Assembly (NCBI GenBank): GCA_964509335.1
Contig: CAZDXB010000008.1
Location: 76,583-140,582 of the forward strand
Reading direction: 5' to 3'
DNA: 64,000 nt
Source of the DNA: CAZDXB01 sp964509335
GTDB taxonomy: Bacteria > Bacteroidota > Ignavibacteria > Kapaibacteriales > UBA2268
In this document: positions 18,502 to 27,310 of the stretch, piece by piece
Layout of the letters: every line of letters starts with the position of its first letter
Numbering within the stretch: the first letter of the stretch is position 1
Made by a program: the position numbers and the translations under genes
Notes under the pieces: model-generated
The model's input: the letters and a program-made list of their open reading frames with translations, nothing else
Told to the model about the DNA's origin: nothing
Databases searched by the model: none

Positions 18502-20589
18502 TTGAGCGAACATTACATAGGAATTTCAAAGGAGCTTGAACTATTTAGGGAAAGGCTCGTTAAGCTGTCCGAGGGCGAAGGTTCGATTATTAGCGTAACC
18601 GGCGAAGAAGGATACGGCAAATCTTACTTATTGTCCGTTTTCGCCGAGGAAGCCGCTAAGAAAAAATATGAAACGGACGTTTATCTCGAGTCCAATTCCG
18701 CTCCGGTCGGGAAATTAAACATTGGCTCGATTCAGTCTTTAAGCCCTTTTACGCGCGTCCTCGAAAAGATAATGGAGGGCAAAAAATTCGATACGCGTTC
18801 GGCAAAATCGAAATTCCTAAAAAACGCGGGGATGACTGTTCTCGCTTCAGCGCCGTTTGTAGATATAGTCTTTTACGCTATAAAAGAGTTCGGGCGGGAT
18901 TGGCGTCAATACAAAAGCGATAAATCTTCGGAGAAAATTAAAAAGAGCGTAAATCAGGCGATTAAGGATTATTACGATTCGCTTGTTTCCTTCGCGGAAA
19001 AAACGCCCTTGGTGATTTTATTCGACGATTTCCATTGGAGCGACGCTCAATCAATAGAGTTAATAGACGCTTTGTCGGAAAACATTAAGAATATACCTCT
19101 AATTATCGTATTCGCTTGCAAAGAGAGCGTTCTCGAAAATCAAGCGTCGCCCGCTCTGTCTTTTATAAAAGAAAAAGCCGACAAAGAGCCGGGGGTATTC
19201 GGCGTTCGCTTAAAAGAGTTTTCTCAAGAGGAATTGAGAACGTTAACGAAACGATATATTAAAGGATACAAGTCCTCTCCCGAGTTCGAAAATTGGTTGA
19301 TGGAAAACACATTAGGCAACCCGGGCGTAGCGACGGAATACTTGAAGTATTTTCAAGACAATCCTCCGTTCGACGAAGGCGGCGAGTTAAAAGAAGGCTT
19401 CGCCGAAAGCGAATACTTGCCGGCTAGCTTGCACGCCGCGTTTTCAGACTCGGTCGAAAAGTTGACGGAAGAAGACAAAAATCTGCTCTCGATGTGCAGC
19501 GCCGAGGGACGGGAATTTACGGTCTTGATAGCTTCTAATCTTCTGAACGCCGACTTGCTATCGACTATCAGGAGATTGAAGAAATTGCAAAACGATACCG
19601 GCGTAATAAAAAGCATTGGAGCGCGTTGGAGATACGGAGTGAAAACGACGGTTTACGAATTCACGCAAGCTTACTACGCCAAATATTTCAAAGATTTATT
19701 AGAATACGAGGAAAAGCTAGCCATACATAGCCAAATAGCTTCTTTATTGAAACAAAAATACGACGAAGCCGAGACGGAAGAGACGCGCAAGCGCATCGCC
19801 CCGTATTTAGCCGCGCACAGCTTGGAGTCGGAAGACGAGGAAACGGCGAAGACAATGCTGGTCGAGGCGGCGAGAACGGCGAAGGAATTCGGCGACACTA
19901 AAGCCGTCGAAAGTTTATACGATAACTTCGTCGAGTTGAGCGGAGGCGGCGAAGGCGCGCCGGGCGAAGACCCCGACCATATGGCGTTTAAAACTATGCT
20001 CGAACCCGCCGCCGAAAGCAAAACAAACGGCGAAGCGGAAGGAGATAGCGGAGATTATTCCGCCGCGGCGTCGGCGCCCCAATTTATAGATTTCGGCGAA
20101 ACGAGAAAGATAATAATTGGATACTACCAAAATAAAAAGTATAGAAACGCCGCCGAATACGCCCTATGGTATTTAAGAAACAACGAGAAGGATTTGACCG
20201 ACTCAGAAAGAGCGCAACTATTATCGCTCGCGGCGAAATCTTACGCCGAAGACAGAGCTTTGGATAAAGCCGAGGGGCTCGTTGAAAACGTAAGGGAGAT
20301 AATCAAAAACAACGGCGACCCGTTTATCGAGACGATTTATTTAAATTCGCTAGCGGCGCTGAAAATTTATCAGAACGATATGGACGCCGCTTACGACACG
20401 TTGAAATCGGCGGCGCAGAAAGCGTTGACTCTCAGTCCCGAACTGCGTTTGTTGACGCTGTCGAATATTATGATTCTTCTGAAAGACAAACAGCCTACCA
20501 AATCCAAGCGATATTACGCCTCAATCAAAAAATTGCTCGACAGCCTGAATTACGAGCGATTCGAGAGCGATTTAAGAGAGATGATGTAG
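18502..20589 (+). CDS. Large P-loop ATPase of STAND/predicted-ATPase type with helical repeats
   Basis: 695 residues, TTG start at 18502 (the reading frame has no better ATG nearby and the N-terminal motif begins at once). YIGISKELELFRERL is the usual lead-in to AAA_16-type NTPases. Walker A GEEGYGKS lies at 34-41 and Walker B VILFDDFHWSD near 172-182. The part from about 380 on is helical, TPR-like, split by an Ala/Glu/Gly-rich linker (about 490-530). Such proteins act as signal-responsive switches or scaffolds; no effector domain is visible, so no partner or output can be named. It follows the lipoprotein by 33 bases. Confidence 0.78.
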   Translation: MSEHYIGISKELELFRERLVKLSEGEGSIISVTGEEGYGKSYLLSVFAEEAAKKKYETDVYLESNSAPVGKLNIGSIQSLSPFTRVLEKIMEGKKFDTRSAKSKFLKNAGMTVLASAPFVDIVFYAIKEFGRDWRQYKSDKSSEKIKKSVNQAIKDYYDSLVSFAEKTPLVILFDDFHWSDAQSIELIDALSENIKNIPLIIVFACKESVLENQASPALSFIKEKADKEPGVFGVRLKEFSQEELRTLTKRYIKGYKSSPEFENWLMENTLGNPGVATEYLKYFQDNPPFDEGGELKEGFAESEYLPASLHAAFSDSVEKLTEEDKNLLSMCSAEGREFTVLIASNLLNADLLSTIRRLKKLQNDTGVIKSIGARWRYGVKTTVYEFTQAYYAKYFKDLLEYEEKLAIHSQIASLLKQKYDEAETEETRKRIAPYLAAHSLESEDEETAKTMLVEAARTAKEFGDTKAVESLYDNFVELSGGGEGAPGEDPDHMAFKTMLEPAAESKTNGEAEGDSGDYSAAASAPQFIDFGETRKIIIGYYQNKKYRNAAEYALWYLRNNEKDLTDSERAQLLSLAAKSYAEDRALDKAEGLVENVREIIKNNGDPFIETIYLNSLAALKIYQNDMDAAYDTLKSAAQKALTLSPELRLLTLSNIMILLKDKQPTKSKRYYASIKKLLDSLNYERFESDLREMM

Positions 20590-20665
20590 TTAGTCCCGCC
20601 CCGCAAATTATGTTTCATTATCATACTTTTCAGCGTCTTATTATAACGCTCGGCGGCAAGACGAC

Positions 20666-21130
20666 TTATTTTTCTGAATAATCATAAGATACTGTCTTAT
20701 TGCGATTCCCAACGCCTTGCGAATGATTTAAAATATTGAAAATAAAAGAAAACGCTAAAAACAATCCTATTAACGAATAAGCTAGCGGCGCGCTAAACGT
20801 TTTAAAATCGATAATCATCAAATAATAAAAATAAAAAATTTGCGCAACGTAAGAACAAAACGCTAACGTTAACGCAAACAATGATATACGTTTTTTTGAT
20901 TCTTTAAATTCAAACAAGAAATTTGACAATAGATTAATATTCACGCCGTATACGCGGTATAACAAATTATAAAAAGTAGTGACGGCAAGAAGAGTCGTTT
21001 CAATTAGAAAGAATTGAGAAAACTCTATATAAGTCATTTCAAAACCTTTGGTTTCGGGCATAGAAAACAGCGGGAGTATAAATAATGCCGAGATAATTAG
21101 AACGGGAATCGCGTGTTTTAGTATTTTCAT
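20666..21130 (-). CDS. Hypothetical four-helix membrane protein
   Basis: About 154 residues from ATG 21128-21130 (a TTG six bases upstream is also possible). Four hydrophobic segments are visible, for example AIPVLIISALFILPLF and ISLFALTLAFCSYVA. I do not recognise a family. It is convergent with the ATPase gene and AT-richer than its neighbours. Function unknown. Confidence 0.62.
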   Translation of the reverse strand: MKILKHAIPVLIISALFILPLFSMPETKGFEMTYIEFSQFFLIETTLLAVTTFYNLLYRVYGVNINLLSNFLFEFKESKKRISLFALTLAFCSYVAQIFYFYYLMIIDFKTFSAPLAYSLIGLFLAFSFIFNILNHSQGVGNRNKTVSYDYSEK

Positions 21131-21267
21131 AATCAATTAAGTAATTTAATTCATAATCTTTTTGAAATTTTTACAGTATAGCTATTCTTTGTATTCTTTC
21201 CAAGAAAGCTAAAAAATCTCAATCTTCGATTTTTTACTGATTTATATATTGGATTAATCTACCGCGC

Positions 21268-22620
21268 CTAGCAAATCCTATCGTGCAAATACTTTGTTAT
21301 TTTCGGAGCGTCGTCTCTATCGACAAATAAAATCGTCAGGTTGTCGCCGATTTCTAATTCGAATTCGCCGTTTTGCGAGACGATTTCCTTCAGTTCGGGA
21401 ATGATATTTATCAGTCTGTCCTTCTCGAAATTGAACAGCGCGACCGAAGAGACGTTCTTGATTTTCTCGAAGCCGATTTTATTGACGGACAAGGCGACGG
21501 TCGAATCCTCCGGCAAAATAAGCGAAAAGGAGTTGGGAGCGTGATATTGGAAAAGCGACTCTTCTACGACGGCGGAGTTTTCCGAGAGGAAGTTCTTCAT
21601 ATTCTTTATTTCCGCCGTCGAGGAAAACTCGTAGTTGAGCTTTATCAAATTTTCGTTCAATATGATAATCTTTGGATTTCCTTTTTGGTCCGCGCTCACG
21701 ACCGAGCGGTCTCCTTCTGGATTAAGGGCAGAACGGAAAGTCAACAATGTCTTAGTTTTCGCCGCTTGCTCTATCATTTTGGGATAAAGTAGTTTGATTC
21801 CGTTGACGCCCGCGGCATATGCCTGCTTGTAGTTAAGCGATCTGATTGGCTTGGCTTCGGGGACTAATTTTGGGTCGGCGCTTTTTATACCTTCGACGTC
21901 CGTCCAGAACGTAATTTCTTTAGCGCCTATCATATCGGAGAGAAGCGCCGCCGTCAGCGAGGAGCTTTCAATTCCCATAGTCGTTAGCTCGCCGCGCTCG
22001 CTTTTGGCTATAAAGCCCTGCGTTAGGACGAACTCGTTATCGCGCAAAGCGGGAATCAGTATATCGTCCACTTTCGCCTTTGTTTTGCCATAAATCGGTT
22101 TTGCCCCGCCGTAGTTGGAATCGCTGACGATTACGCGCGTCGCTTCGATTTTTTCTATGTCGAATTCGTTCTCGATTAGATAATAATAAACCGCCCTAAG
22201 AGCGAAGAACTCGCCGTAGCTCATAACCGCGTCCAAGGTTCTCGCCGTCAGTTCTCGCGTAATAGAAAGCCCTTTCGCGTAGTCGTATAGCTCTTTGCGG
22301 CATTCTTCTAGTTTCCGAGCGAACGCGTCGTATGACGCGCTTTGCTGGAACAGTTCGGAAGCGAATATCGAGTGAAGCTCGATTATTTCGTCGATGATTT
22401 TGCGCGCTTCGGTTTCGTCGCCGCTTTCTGCGGTCTTGGCGGCTCTTTTCAAGTTGCGCGTCGCCGTCGATAACGCCGAGATAACGATTAGCGTCGGGTT
22501 GTTGTAATAGCGGCGCAGGATTTCGGTTATTTGATGAAATCCTTCCTTGTTTTTCAGAACGGCGCCGCCGATTTTTATTACGTCGAAATTATTTTGCTCT
22601 TTAATACTCATAATCGACAA
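21268..22620 (-). CDS. Aspartate kinase
   Basis: 450 residues. The enzyme phosphorylates aspartate, the first step to lysine, methionine and threonine. The amino-acid kinase domain begins FDVIKIGGAVLKN (residues 13-25) and includes FWTDVEGIKSADPK; two ACT-like regulatory units fill the last 130 residues. The usual GRGGSD segment is TTMGIESSSLTAALL here, a variant I believe occurs in a monofunctional branch of this family. The start overlaps the end of the Dabb gene by about 20 bases, suggesting coupled translation. ATG codons at residues 1 and 4 are both possible. Confidence 0.88.
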   Translation of the reverse strand: MSIMSIKEQNNFDVIKIGGAVLKNKEGFHQITEILRRYYNNPTLIVISALSTATRNLKRAAKTAESGDETEARKIIDEIIELHSIFASELFQQSASYDAFARKLEECRKELYDYAKGLSITRELTARTLDAVMSYGEFFALRAVYYYLIENEFDIEKIEATRVIVSDSNYGGAKPIYGKTKAKVDDILIPALRDNEFVLTQGFIAKSERGELTTMGIESSSLTAALLSDMIGAKEITFWTDVEGIKSADPKLVPEAKPIRSLNYKQAYAAGVNGIKLLYPKMIEQAAKTKTLLTFRSALNPEGDRSVVSADQKGNPKIIILNENLIKLNYEFSSTAEIKNMKNFLSENSAVVEESLFQYHAPNSFSLILPEDSTVALSVNKIGFEKIKNVSSVALFNFEKDRLINIIPELKEIVSQNGEFELEIGDNLTILFVDRDDAPKITKYLHDRIC

Positions 22621-22903
22621 CGGCGATGTCGGTTCTCACTTTGTTAATGAATTCCAAAACTTGAACGTGCTCCGGATGTTTGCTATATTCCTGAAGCTTT
22701 TCCATCGAGTCGAACGAGGAAATCAAGACTATATCGTAGGAACGTTCCGTTTCTTTTATGTTGATTCCGACGTCGTATTCTTTTATTAAGTCGATTTTGT
22801 CGGGCAGAGCTTCCAAATCCTTTTTGATTTTTTCGGCGTTTACTTTTTTTAAGCCGTCTTCAGCCGTTTCTTTTAAACGAAACATTACTATGTGGCGTAT
22901 CAT
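22601..22903 (-). CDS. Dabb (stress-responsive A/B barrel) domain protein
   Basis: 100 residues when started at ATG 22901-22903, which has an AGAGGA site five bases upstream; a longer frame to 22966 lacks one. It opens MIRHIVMFRLKE, the hallmark of the Dabb ferredoxin-like fold, and ends with FINKVRTDIAVVDYEY. These proteins form small dimeric barrels; their biochemical role is mostly unknown. It lies between a lipoprotein and aspartokinase and overlaps the latter. Confidence 0.88.
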   Translation of the reverse strand: MIRHIVMFRLKETAEDGLKKVNAEKIKKDLEALPDKIDLIKEYDVGINIKETERSYDIVLISSFDSMEKLQEYSKHPEHVQVLEFINKVRTDIAVVDYEY

Positions 22904-22923
22904 ATAGTCCTCTTTTTGTTTTA

Positions 22924-23358
22924 TTAATAATAAACGATTTTTGCTTCGTAGCCGGTGATATACCAATTGTTTTGGATTTTCAAAGTTTCGAAGCTAACTT
23001 CCGTGATATAATCGAAGTAGGCTTTCACTCGCAGTTTGTCGGAGGAGAGCGTATCAGATTTTAACTCCGTTATAGGTTTTTTGCCGATGACTCTCGACAT
23101 TCTCTCCATCTCGGCGTATTGGTCGTATCTTTCGATGGCGATATAAATTCTGCCGGAAGTGTCGGCTAAAATTTGCGAAGCGCCTACTACGTTGGCGCTG
23201 TCAAGTTCGTTTTTGAAAAGATACACAACGCCGTGCGCGGATTTCTGGTTTTTCGGAATTTCCGTCTTCGGTTTAGTTCCGATTACTATCAGCTCGCAAG
23301 CCGAGAGCGTTATAGTTATTAATAATATCGCTAATATTTTTTTCAACTTATTTCGCAA
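22924..23358 (-). CDS. Small hypothetical lipoprotein
   Basis: 144 residues. Signal peptide with lipobox ITLSACEL (Cys21). The mature part has mixed alpha/beta character and ends in WYITGYEAKIVYY, suggesting a small NTF2-like or SnoaL-like fold, but this is only an impression. Stop lies 20 bases before the Dabb start. Function unknown. Confidence 0.72.
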   Translation of the reverse strand: MRNKLKKILAILLITITLSACELIVIGTKPKTEIPKNQKSAHGVVYLFKNELDSANVVGASQILADTSGRIYIAIERYDQYAEMERMSRVIGKKPITELKSDTLSSDKLRVKAYFDYITEVSFETLKIQNNWYITGYEAKIVYY

Positions 23359-23395
23359 ATTGATTTTTATCGTTACGCTAAAATAGATTTTTAAG

Positions 23396-24250
23396 CTAAT
23401 TTATCAAACCGAAAATTCTCAAAGTCAAATTAATAGCTTTGTTTAACGATTCGTTCGGGCGTTCGAACGAGTCTTGGACGCCGAAAGTGTGTCCGGTTTT
23501 TTCTATCGTTTCCAAGCGAGCGTATTCCGGATTTGCCGACAGAAGTTCTTCCGCTTCTTTCGTTTTAGTCGTCAAATCTTGTTCGCCGGAAATTAGAAGC
23601 ATTGGAATCGTAAGTTTAGAAACGGCGTCCAGCAAATCGAAACGCTCTTTGTTTCTTTCCAAATCTTCTATGTACGAATAATCTATCCTTAGCTTTTTTC
23701 CAGTTGAGCTGTCGGTTAACGCCAGAAAACCTTTTTCTTCCCAAATTTTTTTTTGCCTCGTAGTGTATCTATCCAGCTTGGCGACGGGCGACCATAAAGC
23801 GAGTTTCTTGATATTAAAATTGTCTTCCGCCGCTAAAATCGAAAGCGCCGAGCCTCGCGAATGTCCTAATAGAAATATCTCGCCGTTCCATAATCTTTTT
23901 ATATTATGAAATAAGCGGTTTTCCGAGATAGAGTTAAGGATTGAATTTAAGTCTTTCAATTCTCGCGAAACGGTATTCTTCGCGAATTTTTCGACGTTCC
24001 GTATAGCGTTTTTATCGTCTTCGGCGCCGTCGAGCGAGAAATTAAAAACAATAGAAATCGCGCCGCTTTCGGCTATTTTTTCGGCTAAATACGGGAAAAA
24101 CCCCCAATCCTTCCACGCTTTAAATCCGTGCGAAATAACGACGACAGGCTGTTTATTCTCCGCCTCGGCGCTATATCGTAAATCGCCGTAAATTATATCG
24201 TCGGCATCGTTTTCTAATTGAAAGCTCTCGCGTTTTACTTTTGTTTCCAT
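23396..24250 (-). CDS. Alpha/beta hydrolase
   Basis: 284 residues, no signal peptide. Hydrolase landmarks: oxyanion region VVVISHGFKAWKDWG (about 36-50), nucleophile elbow GHSRGSA with Ser131, acid region LISGEQDLT and the catalytic His in KTGHTFGV near residue 261. It resembles dienelactone-hydrolase or acyl-esterase-like proteins. Substrate unknown. It stands in the same direction as neighbours on both sides, with gaps of about 40 and 90 bases. Confidence 0.88.
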   Translation of the reverse strand: METKVKRESFQLENDADDIIYGDLRYSAEAENKQPVVVISHGFKAWKDWGFFPYLAEKIAESGAISIVFNFSLDGAEDDKNAIRNVEKFAKNTVSRELKDLNSILNSISENRLFHNIKRLWNGEIFLLGHSRGSALSILAAEDNFNIKKLALWSPVAKLDRYTTRQKKIWEEKGFLALTDSSTGKKLRIDYSYIEDLERNKERFDLLDAVSKLTIPMLLISGEQDLTTKTKEAEELLSANPEYARLETIEKTGHTFGVQDSFERPNESLNKAINLTLRIFGLIN

Positions 24251-24343
24251 AGAAATATTAACATTTTGCGACTAATATTATTGTCGGGAAGCGCGGAAAT
24301 CGAAAATTATAACAAATTGCAATTAATTTGGCGATGTAAGAAA

Positions 24344-25141
24344 TCAGGTCTTCTTAGCGGCGAAAGAGCTTCTGTCGAATCGGTCGTATTCGTTGAAGGC
24401 TACGGTTTTTGACGCGTTTAAGCTGACGAAGACCGTAACGACGCTTCCGACGAATATTCCCACGACGATTAGTATTTGGTATTTAATAGCCGTGATAGGA
24501 GAACTGCCTCCGAGAATCTGTCCGGTCATCATTCCCGGAAGCCAAATCAATCCGATTGTGGCGGTGGAGGCTACTACGGGACTGAACGCGTCTTTAAGCG
24601 CTTCGGACAGAAATTTGCCCAAGGCTTCGTTCTTTGTAGCTCCGCTCATAAGATAATATCGATAGCGTCCTTCGTCTCGGGAAAGAGCGTTGTAAAACGA
24701 GCGCAAGGCGATTACGACGCTGTTTATCGAGCCGCCTATGAATATTCCCATTATCGGTATTATATATCGGGCTTCGAAGAATCTATCGCCGCCGACTACT
24801 ATTAAAGCCGCCATAGCGCCGTTAATAACGACGTTCGTCAATACGCCGGCGAGAACGGGCGCGAAGAACCTTTTCAGTCGCAATTCGCTCCGCTTAACTA
24901 CCGTAGCGGAAGCGGCGAAAGTCATTAGGAAAACCCAAAGGACGTTTAGCCAAACGGCGTTATATTCGAATATATACCTTAAATAAAGACCGACTAAAGT
25001 GAGTTGGATAGCCATTCTAATAAAAGCGATAATAGTCGCTTTCACGAGCCCCGTTTTGAAATAATAGAATATCCACAGCGGGATTAATATAACAAGCGCG
25101 CCGAGAGCTAAATTAATCCACGATATGTCCGTTCCGCTCAT
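24344..25141 (-). CDS. fetB: FetB/UPF0014 family permease (iron export type)
   Basis: 265 residues with about seven membrane helices. Family features include the N-terminal FIRMAIQLTLVGLYLRYIFE and the conserved ARYIIPIMGIFIGGSINSV. In Escherichia coli FetB works with ATPase FetA in iron efflux and peroxide resistance. No fetA-like ATPase is visible nearby. The start overlaps the stop of the Rrf2 gene by four bases, so the regulator and permease form one unit. Confidence 0.87.
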   Translation of the reverse strand: MSGTDISWINLALGALVILIPLWIFYYFKTGLVKATIIAFIRMAIQLTLVGLYLRYIFEYNAVWLNVLWVFLMTFAASATVVKRSELRLKRFFAPVLAGVLTNVVINGAMAALIVVGGDRFFEARYIIPIMGIFIGGSINSVVIALRSFYNALSRDEGRYRYYLMSGATKNEALGKFLSEALKDAFSPVVASTATIGLIWLPGMMTGQILGGSSPITAIKYQILIVVGIFVGSVVTVFVSLNASKTVAFNEYDRFDRSSFAAKKT

Positions 25142-25581
25142 TTATTTTCCTTGATTGTTTTGATTTTTGTGTCAGTCAGCGGTTTAAGCTGTTCGAGGGA
25201 AGATTCGCTAAGCATTCGGTATGTTTCTTCTCTGATTTTCCCCCAAGTATTGTGAATGGGACAGGGGGTATCGTCCGAGCATCCCGGAAAGCCGAGAACG
25301 CAGTTTTCAAAGAGCTTCGTTCCGTCGATAGCTTTTACTATATCGATTAGCTTGATTTTCGACGAATGTTTTCCCAGCCTGAATCCGCCGCCTTTGCCTT
25401 TTCTCGATTTCACTATTTTATGCTTAACTAAGGATTGCAATGTCTTAGAGACGAACTCCTTCGGGACTTTTATTTTTTTTGAAATCAGCTTCGCGTTCGC
25501 CGCTTCGTTCGGCTCAAGAGTCGAGAGAAAGAGAGCCGCCTGCAAGCCAAGTTCGCACTTTTTTGAAAATATTATAGCCAT
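25138..25581 (-). CDS. Rrf2-family transcriptional regulator, probably Fe-S containing
   Basis: 147 residues. N-terminal winged helix of Rrf2 type (KCELGLQAALFLSTLE, and RKGKGGGFRLG in the wing). Three cysteines in the C-terminal half, C94, C101 and C107 (ENCVLGFPGCSDDTPCPIH), match the Fe-S ligand pattern of IscR/NsrR relatives, so the protein may sense nitric oxide, iron or Fe-S status. It is transcribed away from the cupin-DUF438 genes and overlaps fetB. It could regulate both arms. Confidence 0.92.
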   Translation of the reverse strand: MAIIFSKKCELGLQAALFLSTLEPNEAANAKLISKKIKVPKEFVSKTLQSLVKHKIVKSRKGKGGGFRLGKHSSKIKLIDIVKAIDGTKLFENCVLGFPGCSDDTPCPIHNTWGKIREETYRMLSESSLEQLKPLTDTKIKTIKENK

Positions 25582-25653
25582 TGTATTTTATCTTTCAATT
25601 TAAATTTCACGTTAATTTGCGGTATTCCTTAAAAATCGACGCCAAATTAAAAA

Positions 25654-25675
25654 ATTATTGTTAATTTACAATAAT
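25654..25675. promoter_or_regulatory. Perfect inverted repeat in Rrf2/cupin promoter region
   Basis: Arms ATTATTGT and ACAATAAT are perfect, separated by six bases. The centre contains TTG-N8-CAA, the spacing of Crp/Fnr-superfamily half-sites (Fnr: TTGAT-N4-ATCAA). It lies about 73 bases before the Rrf2 start and 44 before the cupin start, a plausible place for control of both. The binding protein is inference: a Crp/Fnr member or the adjacent Rrf2 protein. Confidence 0.5.
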
Positions 25676-25719
25676 AATCGGACATTTTAGTCTGGTTAAA
25701 TAAAAAAAACGGAGGAAAA

Positions 25720-26046
25720 ATGAAAAGCAAAGAGTTTGAAAAATCGGTAAAGATAAATATGAAAGCCGCGATAGATTACGCGGAGGGCGGAATAGTAAGC
25801 AAAACGGTTTTGAAAAAGCAAGGCGGTTCGGTTACGTTGTTCGCGTTCGGCGAGAATCAATCGCTGAGCGAACATACCGCTCCATACGACGCGTTAGCCG
25901 AGATATTAGACGGCAAAGCGAAGATAATAATCGAAGGCGCGGATTACGTTTTGGACAAGGGCGAATCTATAATTATGCCCGCTAACGTTCCGCACGCGGT
26001 AGAAGCTGTAGAAAAATTCAAAATGTCGCTAATAATGATTAAGTAA
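25720..26046 (+). CDS. Small cupin-domain protein
   Basis: 108 residues, a single cupin barrel. Cupin motif 1 is represented by SLSEHTAPYDALAEILDG and motif 2 by MPANVPHAVEAVE, which would give few metal-binding histidines (one in each motif), so the metal site may be incomplete. Strong CGGAGG site before ATG. It is the first gene of the cupin-DUF438-DUF1858 run. Relatives are often found with hemerythrin and DUF2249 proteins in anaerobes. Confidence 0.85.
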   Translation: MKSKEFEKSVKINMKAAIDYAEGGIVSKTVLKKQGGSVTLFAFGENQSLSEHTAPYDALAEILDGKAKIIIEGADYVLDKGESIIMPANVPHAVEAVEKFKMSLIMIK

Positions 26047-26069
26047 AATATATTAAAAGGAGGTTTTTT

Positions 26070-27299
26070 ATGAGCGAGCAAATCAGGGATTCTGAATCGA
26101 GAAAGAAAGCTTTAAAACGATTGATTCTGCTGTTGCACGAGGGCGAGTCGCCCGAAGAAATTAAAGCGGAACTCACAAATTTGATGGGCAAAATTCCCCA
26201 CGGCGAAATCGTCGAAGTCGAACAAGAGCTAATTAGCGAAGGCTTGCCGGAAGAGGAGATTGTGAAACTTTGCGATATCCACTCGAAAGTTATAGAAGGG
26301 CAAATCGACCACAGCCAGGATAAAGAAGTTCCGCCGGGACATCCCGTCGATACTTTCAAAAAAGAGAACACGGAGCTGAAAAAAGTAACAAACGAGTTGA
26401 ACAAGCTTTTCGGCGAAAGCGAGAATCTAAAGAAAGAAGATGTTCGCAATTACTTGCTAAAATTACGCTCTAATTTCAATCTATTAATGGACGTCGAAAA
26501 GCATTATCAGAGAGAAGAGAACTTGCTGTTTCCATTTTTGGAGAAGAAAGGCGTAACCGGACCGCCAAAAGTATTGTGGGAAAAGCACGACGAAATAAGG
26601 AGTTTGCTAAAGTCTTCGATAGAAGCGAGCGCCTTAAAGGAAGAAATAGAGCCGGACGAAATACAAACGGCGATAAATATGCTATTCAAGCCGGCGGTTG
26701 ACGGCGTGGACGATATGATAATGAAGGAAGAGGAAATTTTGCTGCCTATGAGTCTCGACAACTTGAGCGATAGCGAATGGTATGAAATATACGTTCAGAC
26801 GCCGGAAATCGGATTTTGCCTTTACGACCCGGAAGAGGATTGGAAGCCGGAAGGCGTCGAAGTTGAAAAGTTCGAACCCGAAGAAGCAGGCAAAATCCGC
26901 TTCAAGACGGGCTCGTTATCGAGAGAGGAGCTTGAAGCGATAGTTAATACTATGCCCGTTGATTTGACTTACGTGGATAAAGACGACAAGGTTCAATTTT
27001 TCTCTTCCGGCGGCGAGCGGATATTCCCGAGAAACAGGGCGGTGTTGAAGCGAGACGTTAGAATGTGCCATCCGCCGTCAAGCGTTCATAAAGTCGATAA
27101 AATCTTGCGCGATTTCAAAAGCGGCAAAGCGAGTCGGGCGCCTTTTTGGATAAATTTGCATGGTAAATTCGTTCATATCGAGTATTTCGCCATAAGGGAC
27201 AAAGACGGAGAATACTTAGGAACGCTCGAGGTTACGCAAGATTTAACCGAGCATCGCCAGCTCGAAGGCGAGCAAAGACTATTGTCATATAAAAAATAA
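26070..27299 (+). CDS. DUF438-hemerythrin-PAS protein
   Basis: 409 residues with three parts: DUF438 (about 8-75, KALKRLILLLHEGESPEEIK), a hemerythrin HHE-like helical bundle (about 80-240) with HYQREENLLFPFLE and WEKHDEIR, and a PAS domain (about 290-400) with DLTYVDKDDKVQFFSSGGER. Hemerythrin-like domains bind a di-iron centre and can bind oxygen or nitric oxide; DUF438-HHE-PAS proteins are common in anaerobes. An AGGAGG site lies eight bases before the ATG. A sensory or NO-handling role is inferred. Confidence 0.92.
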   Translation: MSEQIRDSESRKKALKRLILLLHEGESPEEIKAELTNLMGKIPHGEIVEVEQELISEGLPEEEIVKLCDIHSKVIEGQIDHSQDKEVPPGHPVDTFKKENTELKKVTNELNKLFGESENLKKEDVRNYLLKLRSNFNLLMDVEKHYQREENLLFPFLEKKGVTGPPKVLWEKHDEIRSLLKSSIEASALKEEIEPDEIQTAINMLFKPAVDGVDDMIMKEEEILLPMSLDNLSDSEWYEIYVQTPEIGFCLYDPEEDWKPEGVEVEKFEPEEAGKIRFKTGSLSREELEAIVNTMPVDLTYVDKDDKVQFFSSGGERIFPRNRAVLKRDVRMCHPPSSVHKVDKILRDFKSGKASRAPFWINLHGKFVHIEYFAIRDKDGEYLGTLEVTQDLTEHRQLEGEQRLLSYKK

Positions 27300-27310
27300 A
27301 GAGCGACGAT

